Notes: generated from the sequence alone by a model not told the origin. Numbered from the stretch's first letter, positions 9,455-18,325 are shown. The stretch is 64,000 bases of DNA from Lysinibacillus sp. B2A1 (GCA_002973635.1 CP027224.1:1808501-1872500); one strand, 5' to 3'. Numbers and translations: made by a program.

Positions 9455-10966
9455 ATGAATATTAAAGATTTTATTGGAGGCTTTAAAAATCATCCAGTAT
9501 TGTTTATTGGTACAGGAATGAGCCTGAGATATTTAAAAAACTCTTATACATGGGATGCTTTATTAAAACATATAGCGTTTGAGCTAACGGGTTCTACCGA
9601 ATACTATTATGATATTAAATCAAAATATGAGTCAGAAAGAGGTTTTGACTATCCTAAAATTGCTTCTGAATTAGAAAACGGTTTTAATGAAAAAGTCAAA
9701 AATGATAGACATGGTAAATTTAAATTAATTAACGATGTCTTTTATAAACATATGGAAGAAGATAGAAATGTCAGTAGATTTAAGTTATACATTGCACATT
9801 TATTAAGCAACTATGAACTCAATGGGGAAAAATCTCAGGAAATAGCTGAATTTAAAAAAATCAGGAAAAATATTGGCTCAGTTATCACAACAAATTATGA
9901 TACTTTTATTGAAGATATATTTGAATTCAAAACATTGATTGGTAATGAAATTTTACTAAGTAATCCATATGGCTCTATTTATAAAGTACATGGGAGCCTT
10001 GAAGACCCAAATAAAATAATCATTACAGAGGGCGACTATATTGAATTTAATGAAAGATATGAATTGATACGAGCTCAACTTCTTTCATTGTTTATTCACC
10101 ATCCTATTATTTTTTTAGGATATCAAATAGGCGATGATAATATTAAGGACATACTTAAAACAATATTTACCTATGTTAATCCTAATACAAATGAAGCAGA
10201 AGAAATAAGGAAGAATTTTTTATTAGTAGAGTTTGAAAGTGGCTCGGATAATGAAGAAATTACACAACATGATATAGATATGAAAGGATTCTCTACTATT
10301 CGTATTAATAAGTTGAAAACAGATAATTTTATAGAAATATATAAAAGCCTCTCAGATTTAGTTTTACCAGTTTCAGCTATGGATATAAGGAAAGTACAAT
10401 CTATAGTAAAAGAAATTTATACAGGTGGGAATATCAAGGTTAGTATAACTGAAGATATTGATAGTTTGCAAAATGGAGAAAAAGTTTTAGCTATAGGTTC
10501 TATGAAAACTATTAGTTATGAATTCCATACAACCTCTGAAATGATGGAAAATTACTTTAATATAATTGAAGAAGCAAATCATCAATTATTAAAATTAATT
10601 GAAAAGATGACTATTCAAAACACTCAATTTTTCCCTATATTTGGATTTTCTACGATACAAAGTGAGATAAATAATTTAGAAAAAATAAAGCAGATACAAA
10701 TTAATAAAATTAGAAGTTTTATTGATAATCCAAAAGAAGTCGATAGTATTTTTTCAGATATCCAAAGTGTTATTAACAGTCATGAACTTGCTGCCTATAG
10801 GAAAGAAAATTTAATATTGTATGGAGTTCTAAATGGAAGTTATACACTTGAGGATGCTGAAGTTTATCTGAAAAATTTTAAGGATAAGAAAAGTACAGAA
10901 TACAGAAGATTATTATGTGTATACGATTATAAAAAATATGCACCTATAGAGGTAGCTTTAGTTTAA
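9455..10966 (+). CDS. SIR2-family protein, probable antiphage NADase
   Basis: 503 residues from ATG 9455, with AAAAGG about 9 nt upstream; in-frame ATG 9437 is too close to that site. SIR2 motifs run in order: FIGTGMSLRY at 18-26 (GAGxS-type NAD loop, here GTGMS), ITTNYDTF at 144-151, YKVHGSL at 176-182 and FLGYQIGDDNI at 220-230. In stand-alone bacterial SIR2 proteins of this layout the domain acts as an NAD-cleaving effector that stops growth on infection; that is family knowledge, not shown here. The ~240 C-terminal residues are helical and unrecognised, possibly the sensing part. No obvious partner: the next gene is >500 bp away. Confidence 0.75.
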   Translation: MNIKDFIGGFKNHPVLFIGTGMSLRYLKNSYTWDALLKHIAFELTGSTEYYYDIKSKYESERGFDYPKIASELENGFNEKVKNDRHGKFKLINDVFYKHMEEDRNVSRFKLYIAHLLSNYELNGEKSQEIAEFKKIRKNIGSVITTNYDTFIEDIFEFKTLIGNEILLSNPYGSIYKVHGSLEDPNKIIITEGDYIEFNERYELIRAQLLSLFIHHPIIFLGYQIGDDNIKDILKTIFTYVNPNTNEAEEIRKNFLLVEFESGSDNEEITQHDIDMKGFSTIRINKLKTDNFIEIYKSLSDLVLPVSAMDIRKVQSIVKEIYTGGNIKVSITEDIDSLQNGEKVLAIGSMKTISYEFHTTSEMMENYFNIIEEANHQLLKLIEKMTIQNTQFFPIFGFSTIQSEINNLEKIKQIQINKIRSFIDNPKEVDSIFSDIQSVINSHELAAYRKENLILYGVLNGSYTLEDAEVYLKNFKDKKSTEYRRLLCVYDYKKYAPIEVALV

Positions 10967-10967
10967 T

Positions 10968-11029
10968 AAAGCACCATATCTAGTAGAAATTTTAAAAAAG
11001 TATTCCGAAATTTAATTGGGTGCTTTTTT
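10968..11029 (+). terminator. Possible terminator after the SIR2 gene
   Basis: AAAGCACC directly after the stop pairs with GGTGCTTT at 11019-11026 across a long loop, followed by T residues. Confidence 0.5.
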
Positions 11030-11274
11030 AAAACTGATTAATTTCCGCTTGATAACCAATTGTATATATTGGATTCAGTTAAGTCTCCGAACCAATTTTT
11101 GTAATAACTCTAGAGAAGAGAACATTGAATTTAGAAGTATAGTGAAATCCTAATCGCAAGTGGTTCGAAGGTTGGTAAAATGCTAAAATAAAAGTGTGCA
11201 TGTTTTTTAAAAGCAACTAAACAAAAATAACGAACTTGATGAACAACTATCACTTAACTTTATGAAAAGGTATA

Positions 11275-11308
11275 AAAAATCTCTGTGAAACATTACAGGG
11301 ATTTTTTG
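11275..11308 (+). terminator. Intrinsic terminator (same stem as at 3106)
   Basis: The stem AAAAATCTCTGT (11275-11286) pairs with ACAGGGATTTTT (11295-11306) with one G-U pair and is followed by T. The stem is nearly the same as at 3106-3132. No gene reads directly into it, so an upstream gene may have been deleted. Confidence 0.7.
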
Positions 11309-11350
11309 TTTATATATAAACTATCATATTTACTATATGAAGTGCTATGA

Positions 11351-11461
11351 ATGTATGCTTTTTGTAATTAGCATACATATGAAATGTTGATATAAAGCCA
11401 TTCTATTGTTGTTACTTAATTGAATGTATGGTATTGTAATAATATTTAAATAAGCATACAT
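11351..11461. promoter_or_regulatory. Repeated 9-bp half-sites upstream of the recombinase
   Basis: ATGTATGCT at 11351-11359 is inverted as AGCATACAT at 11370-11378. A second, less perfect pair is ATGTATG at 11424-11430 and AGCATACAT at 11453-11461, the last one ending 18 bp before the start. These are likely operator or recombinase-binding sites. The recognising protein is unknown. Confidence 0.45.
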
Positions 11462-11479
11462 AAGAAAGGCAGCAAAATC

Positions 11480-12061
11480 ATGGCTAATACAAACGAGAAA
11501 AAGGGTATGTTAATTGATGTACAACCATTAAAATCAAAAACAGAAATTAATGAATTAATTGAAGCATTAGGAATGTCACAAAATGGATTACGTGACCAGC
11601 TATTATTTAAGTTAGGTGTTTCGACTGGTTTACGCTGTGGTGATTTGGTTGCATTAAGAGTGGAACAGATTAAAGGTAAAAGCTCTTTTAAGATTCGTGA
11701 AGGTAAAACTAAAAAGGAAAGAACTGTTTATTTAAATAACTTGATGGCTGATATTGCGGATTATATCGAAACGCTGCCAAAAGAAACGCTCTATTTATTC
11801 CACAGTCGTAAAGGTGATAGTCATATCACAACGACACAGGCTTATCGCATTATTGCTAAAGCTGGCGATATGATTGGAAATAGCTCAATCGGCACACATA
11901 CAATGCGTAAAACTTTTGGCTATACGTACTATCGAGTGACAAAAGATGTAGCTACACTGATGGAGATATTCAACCATTCATCGCAAAAGACGACATTACG
12001 TTATATTGGTATTACAGAGGAAGCGATTGAAAACAGCATAAAAAGCATTTCATTCTTTTAA
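11480..12061 (+). CDS. Compact tyrosine recombinase/integrase
   Basis: 193 residues, essentially only the catalytic domain of the tyrosine recombinase family; full-size integrases have 300-400 residues including an arm/core-binding domain. Catalytic residues are all present: R in STGLRCGDL (~52), K in REGKTKKERTV (~76), HTMRK (~139-143), H in IFNHSS (~166) and the nucleophile Y in TLRYIGI (~175). ATG 11480 follows GAAAGG. It resembles the small YoeC-type recombinases of Bacillus, but that match is from memory. It may move the surrounding island or just invert or delete local DNA. It sits between the SIR2 gene and the PRTase/NADAR pair. Confidence 0.85.
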   Translation: MANTNEKKGMLIDVQPLKSKTEINELIEALGMSQNGLRDQLLFKLGVSTGLRCGDLVALRVEQIKGKSSFKIREGKTKKERTVYLNNLMADIADYIETLPKETLYLFHSRKGDSHITTTQAYRIIAKAGDMIGNSSIGTHTMRKTFGYTYYRVTKDVATLMEIFNHSSQKTTLRYIGITEEAIENSIKSISFF

Positions 12062-12335
12062 TGAGTTAAAGGCATATCAAATTGGTATGTCTTTTTATTA
12101 GTTATGAATACTGGAGAGGCATACAAAAATAGAACTACATTATTATTATAGAAGAAACTCATGATGAGAGAAGCGGTTCAAAATAGTAGTACTTTCTTTT
12201 TAGTGTATTGAAGGTGCTTCAAATCATATTATAGGTAGCACTAACAATAGGTGAAGAGTATGATATTATAAAATAAAAATTAGTGAGTAAAGGCTTATTA
12301 TATGTTATAATTAGGTAGAAAAGGGAGGTAGTTAT

Positions 12336-13331
12336 ATGTTATTGTTATCCACTAAAATAGATGAGCTAGTTAATATAGCTGGGGATTATCAAAATTGCAA
12401 ATTTGATAAAGAGCATGTTGAAAAATGGTTAGGACAATTTCCGGAGGACTCTCAAGAAACAATCATTGAAGCACTTAATTACACTCTGGAAAAAAGTTAT
12501 GTAAGTAAAGGTACTATAAAAAATTATATACAGGAATTAATAGAGTTCGATGGGATATTCAACGAACCAATTTCTAATTTTAATTTCTTGAATATTCAAA
12601 TTAAAGGGTCTAGTCAAATTGATTTACTTCAAATTTTTGAAGAAAATTCTGGAGTTGCAGAGTTGAAATATGTTACAGATGGGAAATTTAGTGGTGAAAG
12701 ATTTATATATATCGATGATGTATTTTATACGGGCAATAGATTACGACGTGATATAGAAAATTGGGTAAACAATGTTGAAGATAAAACTCGTATTAAGCGT
12801 TTAGATATAGTGTATTATTTTATTTACGATGCAAATTTTGAATTTGTAAAAGATAAATTAAAAGAATTATTACCTAATACTGAAATTAAAATTTGGAGAA
12901 AATCCCAATTAAATAATAATATAAAAAAATTAGATACATATGATGCGTATTTACCTTGCGAAAATCCAAATTATTCAACTACAACTAATGATTTTATTAG
13001 TAAATTAGACAACAGTAGAAGCGATGCACAAAAACAATATATTAATTTATTAAGACCAGCACATGTTAATAATAAAAGTGAATATTTCACAAATGAAGTA
13101 GATAGAAGAAAATTAGAATCTGCTTTATTTGAAGCCGGAGTTTCGATATATAATGCTGAAGTAACTAATGAAAGTTTTAAACCTATGGGGTATGATTACA
13201 ATAAAACATTAGGTTTTGGGAATATCATTATTACTTTCAGAAATGCGCCAAATAACAGTCCGCTAGCTTTATGGTGGGGGACTGAAAATCTGAATAGCTG
13301 GTACCCTTTATTCCCAAGAAAGGTGTATTAA
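12336..13331 (+). CDS. Phosphoribosyltransferase-like protein (PRTase-CE type)
   Basis: 331 residues. The PRPP-loop signature FIYIDDVFYTGNRLRRDI lies at 123-140 (two acidic residues then a TGxR loop, as in type I phosphoribosyltransferases). The C-terminal NAPNNSPLALWWG followed by WYPLFPR at ~307-328 matches, from memory, the PRTase-CE group described as components of prokaryotic conflict systems. The first ~75 residues are a helical domain. ATG 12336 has a near-ideal GGGAGG site. Its TAA overlaps the ATG of the NADAR gene (TAATG), so translation is coupled. Expected chemistry is transfer or release of a phosphoribosyl group on an unknown substrate; that is inference. Nearest alternative is an inactive PRPP-binding sensor. 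Confidence 0.7.
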   Translation: MLLLSTKIDELVNIAGDYQNCKFDKEHVEKWLGQFPEDSQETIIEALNYTLEKSYVSKGTIKNYIQELIEFDGIFNEPISNFNFLNIQIKGSSQIDLLQIFEENSGVAELKYVTDGKFSGERFIYIDDVFYTGNRLRRDIENWVNNVEDKTRIKRLDIVYYFIYDANFEFVKDKLKELLPNTEIKIWRKSQLNNNIKKLDTYDAYLPCENPNYSTTTNDFISKLDNSRSDAQKQYINLLRPAHVNNKSEYFTNEVDRRKLESALFEAGVSIYNAEVTNESFKPMGYDYNKTLGFGNIIITFRNAPNNSPLALWWGTENLNSWYPLFPRKVY

Positions 13332-13984
13332 TGAGCCTAGATAATTTAGTTAATGAAAGAACGTATCTAAGAGAAAATGTAGTGGTATTTCGTAAAACTA
13401 AAGAAGAATATGGCGGTCTGTCAAACATGGCTGCCGGATTCCAAATTTGTATTAATGGTATAACGTTTAGAAGTTCTGAAGCATTATATCAATGCATTAG
13501 ATTTACTGAACATGCATCAATTCAACAACAAATCATTAATCAAAAAAGCCCTATGACAGCTAAAATGATAAGTAAGAAGTATAGAAAGAATACTAGGGAT
13601 GATTGGCATGAAATTAGACTAATAGTAATGAGATGGTGTATTAGAGCTAAGCTGATTCAAAACTGGGATAGTTTCGGAGGACTTTTATTAGAAACTATGG
13701 ATAAGGAAATTGTTGAAGAATCTAAAAAAGATAAATTTTGGGGTGCGATTCCATTTGAAGATGGTACTTTAAATGGTGTTAATGCTCTAGGACGATTATT
13801 AATGGAATTAAGGAGTGATATACCAAATTTGATGAGCTCTAATGAATTATTAAATCCTAAAATTCCTAACTTTAAAATATTAGATAATGAGATTCGAAAT
13901 CTAAAATTTAATTTTGATTCACAACCTCAAGGAATAAAAAAAAATAATTCTTCTAATATTGAATATTTATCTTTTTTTGATTAA
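13331..13984 (+). CDS. NADAR domain protein (YbiA-like)
   Basis: 217 residues. NADAR hallmarks occur in order: GGLSNM at 28-33, RSSEALYQCIRF at 47-58, RDDW at 89-92, IVEESKKDKFWG at 127-138 and GVNALGRLLMELR at 149-161. The last ~45 residues are Asn-rich and outside the domain. NADAR proteins cleave N-glycosidic bonds of ribosylated substrates, and some remove ADP-ribose from nucleobases as antitoxins of DarT-like toxins. No ADP-ribosyltransferase is visible here; the only partner is the phosphoribosyltransferase-like gene, which it overlaps by 1 nt. So either it reverses or completes the partner reaction, or it acts as antitoxin or effector. Confidence 0.85.
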   Translation: MSLDNLVNERTYLRENVVVFRKTKEEYGGLSNMAAGFQICINGITFRSSEALYQCIRFTEHASIQQQIINQKSPMTAKMISKKYRKNTRDDWHEIRLIVMRWCIRAKLIQNWDSFGGLLLETMDKEIVEESKKDKFWGAIPFEDGTLNGVNALGRLLMELRSDIPNLMSSNELLNPKIPNFKILDNEIRNLKFNFDSQPQGIKKNNSSNIEYLSFFD

Positions 13985-14009
13985 ATAAAAGCTATTTGAA
14001 AATTAATAG

Positions 14010-14056
14010 ACCGCTAGAAGCTTAGCCTTAAAAAATCTATCTTCTAGAGGTTTTTA
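14010..14056 (+). terminator. Intrinsic terminator after the NADAR gene
   Basis: CTAGAAG (14014-14020) pairs with CTTCTAG (14041-14047), extended by ACC/GGT, then a TTTTT run. Confidence 0.65.
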
Positions 14057-14781
14057 TTTATATTTATGAAAAAGGGGCTTAAATGGATAGGTTATACTTA
14101 ATTAGCTATTGTAATTACAAATCATTGTAACAAAAGTTAGATAGGTATTTATTAGGTGATATATAAATAAAGTAACAGGATACATGTAGTTTCTTGATAT
14201 ACTTAGTGAAAAGAATTATACTCATAAAGGCTTCTGGTAACTCCTTATATTTGAAAAGAACTAATTTTCCTTCCGGAAGAATTATTTAATTCTGTGGTGA
14301 TTCGAAGAGTATCAAAAGTATTTTTTTTAGGGAATAAAGGGAGACTTAAAGTAGATACTCGCCTTCAATCGAAATGGCAGCGGCTTTATACTCACCCTCT
14401 CGAAGTACATTTTTTGATTGAATCGTCATTTTGGGAACCTAATAAATTGAATAGGACGGTTCCGTTCGATAATCAATTGATATACAATGAAATAAGTAAG
14501 GTCTTAGAACCAAGTTCGTAAATATGTAATACTCCCTAGCGGAGAAAAACGTAAAATAACTGCATGATGTTATATGAAAGGAGGGCTATATTAGCTCTCT
14601 TTTTTGTTGCACTAAGAATGTAAAATCATTCATTTACATAGTCTAGTAAGAATACGCTCAAGTCATTTTTATCATAGGTTACTCATGTAGGCGTGACCAT
14701 GCTGTGGGCAAATTAGTGTAGTGTGTATCTCAAAGAAGGCGTACATAGATAATAAGAAAAATTTTTGAGGTGGGTGAATTA
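14057..14781. other. Long intergenic region with no firm gene
   Basis: About 725 bp. A 75-codon GTG-started frame (14294-14521) has a slightly higher GC content than its surroundings but no ribosome site and no recognisable family; it may be a remnant. A small hairpin with a T tract lies at 14579-14605. The rest looks non-coding. Confidence 0.45.
14579..14605 (+). terminator. Small intrinsic terminator
   Basis: GAGGGCT (14581-14587) pairs with AGCTCTC (14593-14599), followed by T residues. Confidence 0.6.
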
Positions 14782-15175
14782 GTGTTCAAACAGCGTAAAT
14801 GGATTAGTAAAGAAATACTTAATTGGGAAAGCTATAGTGATAGTAGTACAGTCCTTGAAAAAGAGAAGGGTGAAAGAGCATTTCAAATTTGGGGGCATGC
14901 AAAGAACCTTATTGTGAACAATGAATCGGAATTTCACTTAGCTGATGGGATAACCAATTTGAAAAGAGCTTTGAATCATCGATTAAAGTTAATTGAAGAA
15001 ATTTATGGTTTTAAGTTTATAGAAATAAATAATAAACCTAAGGGCTATATGGAGATACTAGAAATTTTTGGCGTTGTTAGACCGTTTTTAAGTAAGCCCG
15101 AAATATAAAAAAAGCGCACCTTTTCGGTACGCACAACGAATAGCCGTTTATCTGAAAATAATTTCAGATAAACGG

Positions 15176-16771
15176 CTATTTTGCACATGTCACTTGGATA
15201 TTTTTCGACCAAGGCATGTAATCGTTTAAAATCTCTGGCTGCTGATAGAGCGGTAAATTTGGCAACTCTGTCAATAACGTCACTAGGTATTGATAAAAGT
15301 CGATACCATTTGCTTTTGCTGTTTCAGCTAAACTTAAACAGATCGCATTCGCTTTAGCACCAGCTTCACTAACAGAAAATAGCCAGTTCTTGCGACCAAT
15401 CACATTTGGGCGAATCGCATTTTCAGCTGGATTATTATCCATCTCAATTCGGCCATCGAACAGAAAAGCTTTTAATCCATGTATTCGATTTAATGTGTAT
15501 TCGGCAGCTTTAGCTAAGGCATTTTTTCCGAAGAAAGGCGATTCATCCACCCATTTTAAGAATTTCTCTACAATCGGCTTTGAATATTTTTGCCGTGATT
15601 TTCGGCGTTTACCTGGTGAAAGATGCTTAAATTGACGTTCTAGGCGATACAGTTGGTCACAGAAATCCACGCCAATTTGCCCGTTTTTGCTATCGGCTTT
15701 CAGCCAATATCGTCGCACATGCGCCCAACAGTTAGCGAACGTGACATCAGGAAGATTACCGTATGCCGAGTAACCATCACAAATCACCGTTCCTTTAAAG
15801 CCTTTTGTAAATTCTACTAGTACAGAACGACTTCTCGATAATGCACTATGAAAAAGAACGATGATTGGACCTTGGCTTGGCACGCTGCGGAACACCCAAT
15901 TGTAGGCATTCGATTGTCCTGATTTTCCGTCTGACCGATTGATAATTTGCGCATACGTTTCGTCCACATGCAGTACTGATTTCATCGTTAAAATCTGCTT
16001 CATCTGTTCATAAATCGGTAAAAGCCAATCTTCTGCAGCACGAATAACCCAGTTTGATAGGTTCTTATCATTCGTAAGTAGGCCATATCGTTCCCACTCC
16101 TTTACCTGACGGTAAAGAGGTAAATACTGAATAAACTTATCGTAAATAAGCTTTGCTAAAACAGTTGGTCCTGCAATACTTCGCTGAATGGCAGCTTGTG
16201 GGGCTTTCCCACGTTTCATTTGTGCTTTTTGTGTGGCATCCATTTTACAGTGCTTGCACTCGTAGGCATGTTCAATATGCTGGATGCGCATCATTTTTGC
16301 CGGAATGAATTTTGCTTCTTCACGCGCAATCGTTGTACCAGCTTCAGTCATTTGACCAAGGCAACAGTCACATTGTGTGTTGGTGGGATGATGGTGAATT
16401 TCTTCTACTTCAATCCCGTCACGAAAAGAATCATTCCGTTTCTTCTTATGTAGTTTACGGACAACGGTGTACGTAATCGTCGCCGTGCTTTGTTCTTCTG
16501 TGTGCTCAGAATCACTAAAAGACTGATCATCATCAAATAATGATCCTTGTCCATCTGGTGCAGTGTATTTTGATTTCTCGGTTTTTGATCCGTATAAAAG
16601 TTTTGTTAAATAGCGTACTTGTTCAGTTAGCGCTTCAATCTGTTTAGATAAATCTTTGTTTTGTTGCTTCATATAATCAAGCTGTTCTTCAAGAAGTTTA
16701 ATTAATTTCTCGTTGTTAAAAGAAGCGTTCACCAAAACATTCACCACTTTCCGTTCGCATAAGATTCTCAT
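15176..16771 (-). CDS. tnpC: IS66 transposase TnpC
   Basis: 531 residues, normal for IS66 transposases. The N-terminus is a leucine-zipper-like coiled coil (LEEQLDYMKQQNKDLSKQI). Then comes a zinc-binding region with paired cysteines (CDCC near 134-137, CKHC near 171-174), then the DDE core with VLHVDETYAQ (first D), VICDGYSAYG (second D) and MDNNPAENAIRP (E), all intact. It catalyses cut and strand transfer of the element. The start at 16771 follows a GAAAG-containing stretch. It ends 84 bp from the left IS end. Confidence 0.95.
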   Translation of the reverse strand: MRILCERKVVNVLVNASFNNEKLIKLLEEQLDYMKQQNKDLSKQIEALTEQVRYLTKLLYGSKTEKSKYTAPDGQGSLFDDDQSFSDSEHTEEQSTATITYTVVRKLHKKKRNDSFRDGIEVEEIHHHPTNTQCDCCLGQMTEAGTTIAREEAKFIPAKMMRIQHIEHAYECKHCKMDATQKAQMKRGKAPQAAIQRSIAGPTVLAKLIYDKFIQYLPLYRQVKEWERYGLLTNDKNLSNWVIRAAEDWLLPIYEQMKQILTMKSVLHVDETYAQIINRSDGKSGQSNAYNWVFRSVPSQGPIIVLFHSALSRSRSVLVEFTKGFKGTVICDGYSAYGNLPDVTFANCWAHVRRYWLKADSKNGQIGVDFCDQLYRLERQFKHLSPGKRRKSRQKYSKPIVEKFLKWVDESPFFGKNALAKAAEYTLNRIHGLKAFLFDGRIEMDNNPAENAIRPNVIGRKNWLFSVSEAGAKANAICLSLAETAKANGIDFYQYLVTLLTELPNLPLYQQPEILNDYMPWSKNIQVTCAK

Positions 16772-16795
16772 ATTATACCATTTAAGAAAGTGAAT

Positions 16796-17149
16796 TTAGA
16801 ATACACCTTTTGGTGTTTTTTGAATTGCCTTTGGCTGCTGTAGCGATAAACCTTCTAGAAGCCAGCGAAGCTCTTGTTGCGAAAGGTTCCGTACTTCATT
16901 TTCATCTTTCGGCCATTGGAGTTGTCCGCCATCTAAGCGTTTATAGAGTAAAGCGAATCCATCCCCATCAAAATACAAACATTTGTATCGATCTTTACTC
17001 AGGCCGCAAAACAGGAAAATCGAATCGCCATAAGGATCCAGTTCGAAAGAATCTTGAATCAGTGTAGCTAAGCCATCAATGCCTTTACGCATATCCGTCT
17101 TTCCACAAACGATGTAGATATTTTTCACGTTAGTAAAATCGTGTTTCAC
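16796..17149 (-). CDS. tnpB: IS66 accessory protein TnpB
   Basis: 117 residues, the normal length of IS66 Orf2/TnpB. Typical family motifs are KTDMRKGIDGLATLI near the N-terminus, IFLFCGLSKDRYKCLYFDGDGFALLYKRLDGGQLQWP in the middle (read as consecutive short motifs), and a C-terminal ELRWLLEGL helix. This accessory protein is needed for IS66 transposition; its biochemical role is not settled. It overlaps tnpA by 4 nt and precedes tnpC by ~25 nt in one operon. Confidence 0.95.
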   Translation of the reverse strand: MKHDFTNVKNIYIVCGKTDMRKGIDGLATLIQDSFELDPYGDSIFLFCGLSKDRYKCLYFDGDGFALLYKRLDGGQLQWPKDENEVRNLSQQELRWLLEGLSLQQPKAIQKTPKGVF

Positions 17150-17340
17150 AGTAGTTTCAACTCCCTCATCACACTTTGGATAATGTGCTCATCTACGCCA
17201 TTACAGAAAGAAATTTCTACCTTTGCTGTTTTAATCGTACATGTATTAATGTGTGAGTCTTGTGTTGAGTTGGCTACAGGGAATTTATTAAGTTCGGGAT
17301 ATAATGTGACGGGGATAATCGTTAATTTTTGCTGTGGCAA
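17146..17340 (-). CDS. tnpA: IS66 small TnpA-like protein
   Basis: 64 residues starting at TTG (17340-17338), with AAAGGAGGTG at good spacing on the minus strand. It includes the stretch AKVEISFCNGVDEHIIQSVMREL typical of the C-terminal half of IS66 TnpA (read as short motifs). It is shorter than the ~100-residue form of Gram-negative IS66 but intact for the Firmicutes short form as far as I can tell. It overlaps tnpB. Confidence 0.75.
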   Translation of the reverse strand: MPQQKLTIIPVTLYPELNKFPVANSTQDSHINTCTIKTAKVEISFCNGVDEHIIQSVMRELKLL

Positions 17341-18089
17341 TGAAAGGCACCTCCTTTAATTGATACCTTTATAGTACCGAGAGATGCTACGTGATTATAT
17401 GCGTTATTTGAATACGGGCTTACGTTTTTAATGAAGCGTTTGTTAACAATTAGAAATGGTATAGAACATAATGACGAAAAACCACCTTCATACGAGCGAT
17501 GTATAGAGTTATTAGATGTTGTATGGTACTTTTTAAAATCAACTGATTTAATGGTGCAATTTGCTGTAAATGATTTAGCATTTGAGCTTGAGGTGAAAGA
17601 TGATAAACCGTATTATTTTGTCTTAGAATATGTAAGGCATGAACGGGATATATTTATAATTAATGGTAATATACCTGAAAAATTAATATATGATGAATTT
17701 ACACCCGATACTATTGAAGTAGTGTTGGGCGAAATCGAAGGAATTAAGGATATAAGGCTTTCAATGGCATATGAAGGAAAAGTAATTGAACTTCCACGTA
17801 GTTCGATTCATGGAGAAATAATACTCAGTGATTTTGACAAGATAGGGATTATAAATAAATTTGTATTTTCGTATTGAATAAAATCATTATTTTAAGTGAA
17901 CGAATGTAAGTAGGGCTGAGGGCTATCTTCTAATTTAAAACTTGCTAACTTAGCTATAAGTAATGTATATTTACTATTTATAGAAGGTAAAAGTTTGGTT
18001 ATATTTTAGTTTTTTTCGTTTATTTCAGAAAGCCCATGATATTACTGATTCCAGAGACAATAGTTAAAGTCGAGTGTCTTGGTAGCAAC

Positions 18090-18209
18090 CCAGGTACAAT
18101 CCGTGGTGACTACGCAACAACTGTTTCTCACAACATCATCCACGGTTCTGACTCTCTTGCTTCTGCAGAGCGCGAAATTGGCTTATTCTTCGGTGAAGAT
18201 TTAGTTTAA
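18090..18209 (+). pseudogene. ndk: 3' fragment of ndk (nucleoside diphosphate kinase)
   Basis: 39 codons to a TAA stop encode [19 protein letters not shown] followed by [20 protein letters not shown], the C-terminal part of nucleoside diphosphate kinase, including the conserved PGTIRGD and HGSDS..SAEREI motifs. Upstream of PGT the similarity stops abruptly and the catalytic His region is missing. Codons are rich in C-ending forms (AAC ATC ATC CAC), unlike the AT-rich island. In B. subtilis ndk lies just before cheR; here cheR is 17 kb downstream. This looks like a 3' end left or duplicated by integration at ndk. A full ndk is expected left of the window. Confidence 0.9.
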
Positions 18210-18291
18210 TTTCTGAACTAAAGTAGAGTAGCGAAAAAAACTACGAATAGAACTTAATAAAAAAATCATCTATTTTTCTGATGTAACTTTT

Positions 18292-18321
18292 ACCTTCTAA
18301 CAAAATGTTAGGGGGTTTTTT
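18292..18321 (+). terminator. Terminator following the ndk fragment
   Basis: A 10-bp stem (18292-18301 with 18307-18316, including G-U pairs) around loop AAAAT, then a T tract. It is probably the native ndk terminator carried along with the fragment. Confidence 0.75.
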
Positions 18322-18325
18322 GTTT

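Larger units (their letters stand above)
11030..11479. other. Intergenic region upstream of the recombinase
   Basis: 450 bp without a supported gene. It contains a terminator-type hairpin at 11275-11308 and repeated ATGTATGCT/AGCATACAT half-sites at 11351-11461. Confidence 0.55.
15092..17423 (-). mobile_element. Complete IS66-family insertion sequence
   Basis: 2332 bp. The ends are inverted repeats starting GTAAGCCCG (15092) and ending CGGGCTTAC (17423). The exact 8-bp target duplication GTTTTTAA lies at 15084-15091 and 17424-17431; 8 bp is the size typical of IS66. It carries the three-gene set tnpA-tnpB-tnpC on the minus strand. It interrupts the RX4H gene. Confidence 0.95.
14782..17877 (+). 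pseudogene. Gene with RX4H motif, split by IS66
   Basis: The left part (GTG 14782 to 15091, GAGGTGG site at 14767-14773) reads into the IS and stops at 15106-15108. The right part resumes at 17431 and ends at 17877. Removing the element 15092-17423 and one copy of the 8-bp target duplication joins VVRPFL to MKRLLT in the same frame, giving a ~251-residue protein. Across the joint it reads TIRNGIEHND, an R-x4-H motif like that of HEPN ribonucleases and of many DUF4145-like helical proteins; family identity is not certain. The first half is helical, the second half more beta. The gene is disrupted but otherwise undecayed, so the insertion is recent. A short C-terminal product from ATG 17431 cannot be excluded. 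Confidence 0.75.

Noticed and set aside
14294..14521. 75-codon GTG-started frame
   Set aside because: No ribosome site, no recognised motif; could be a remnant but not supported as a gene.
17431..17877. Independent 148-codon gene after the IS66
   Set aside because: The exact IS66 target duplication and the shared frame show that it is the second half of the split gene.
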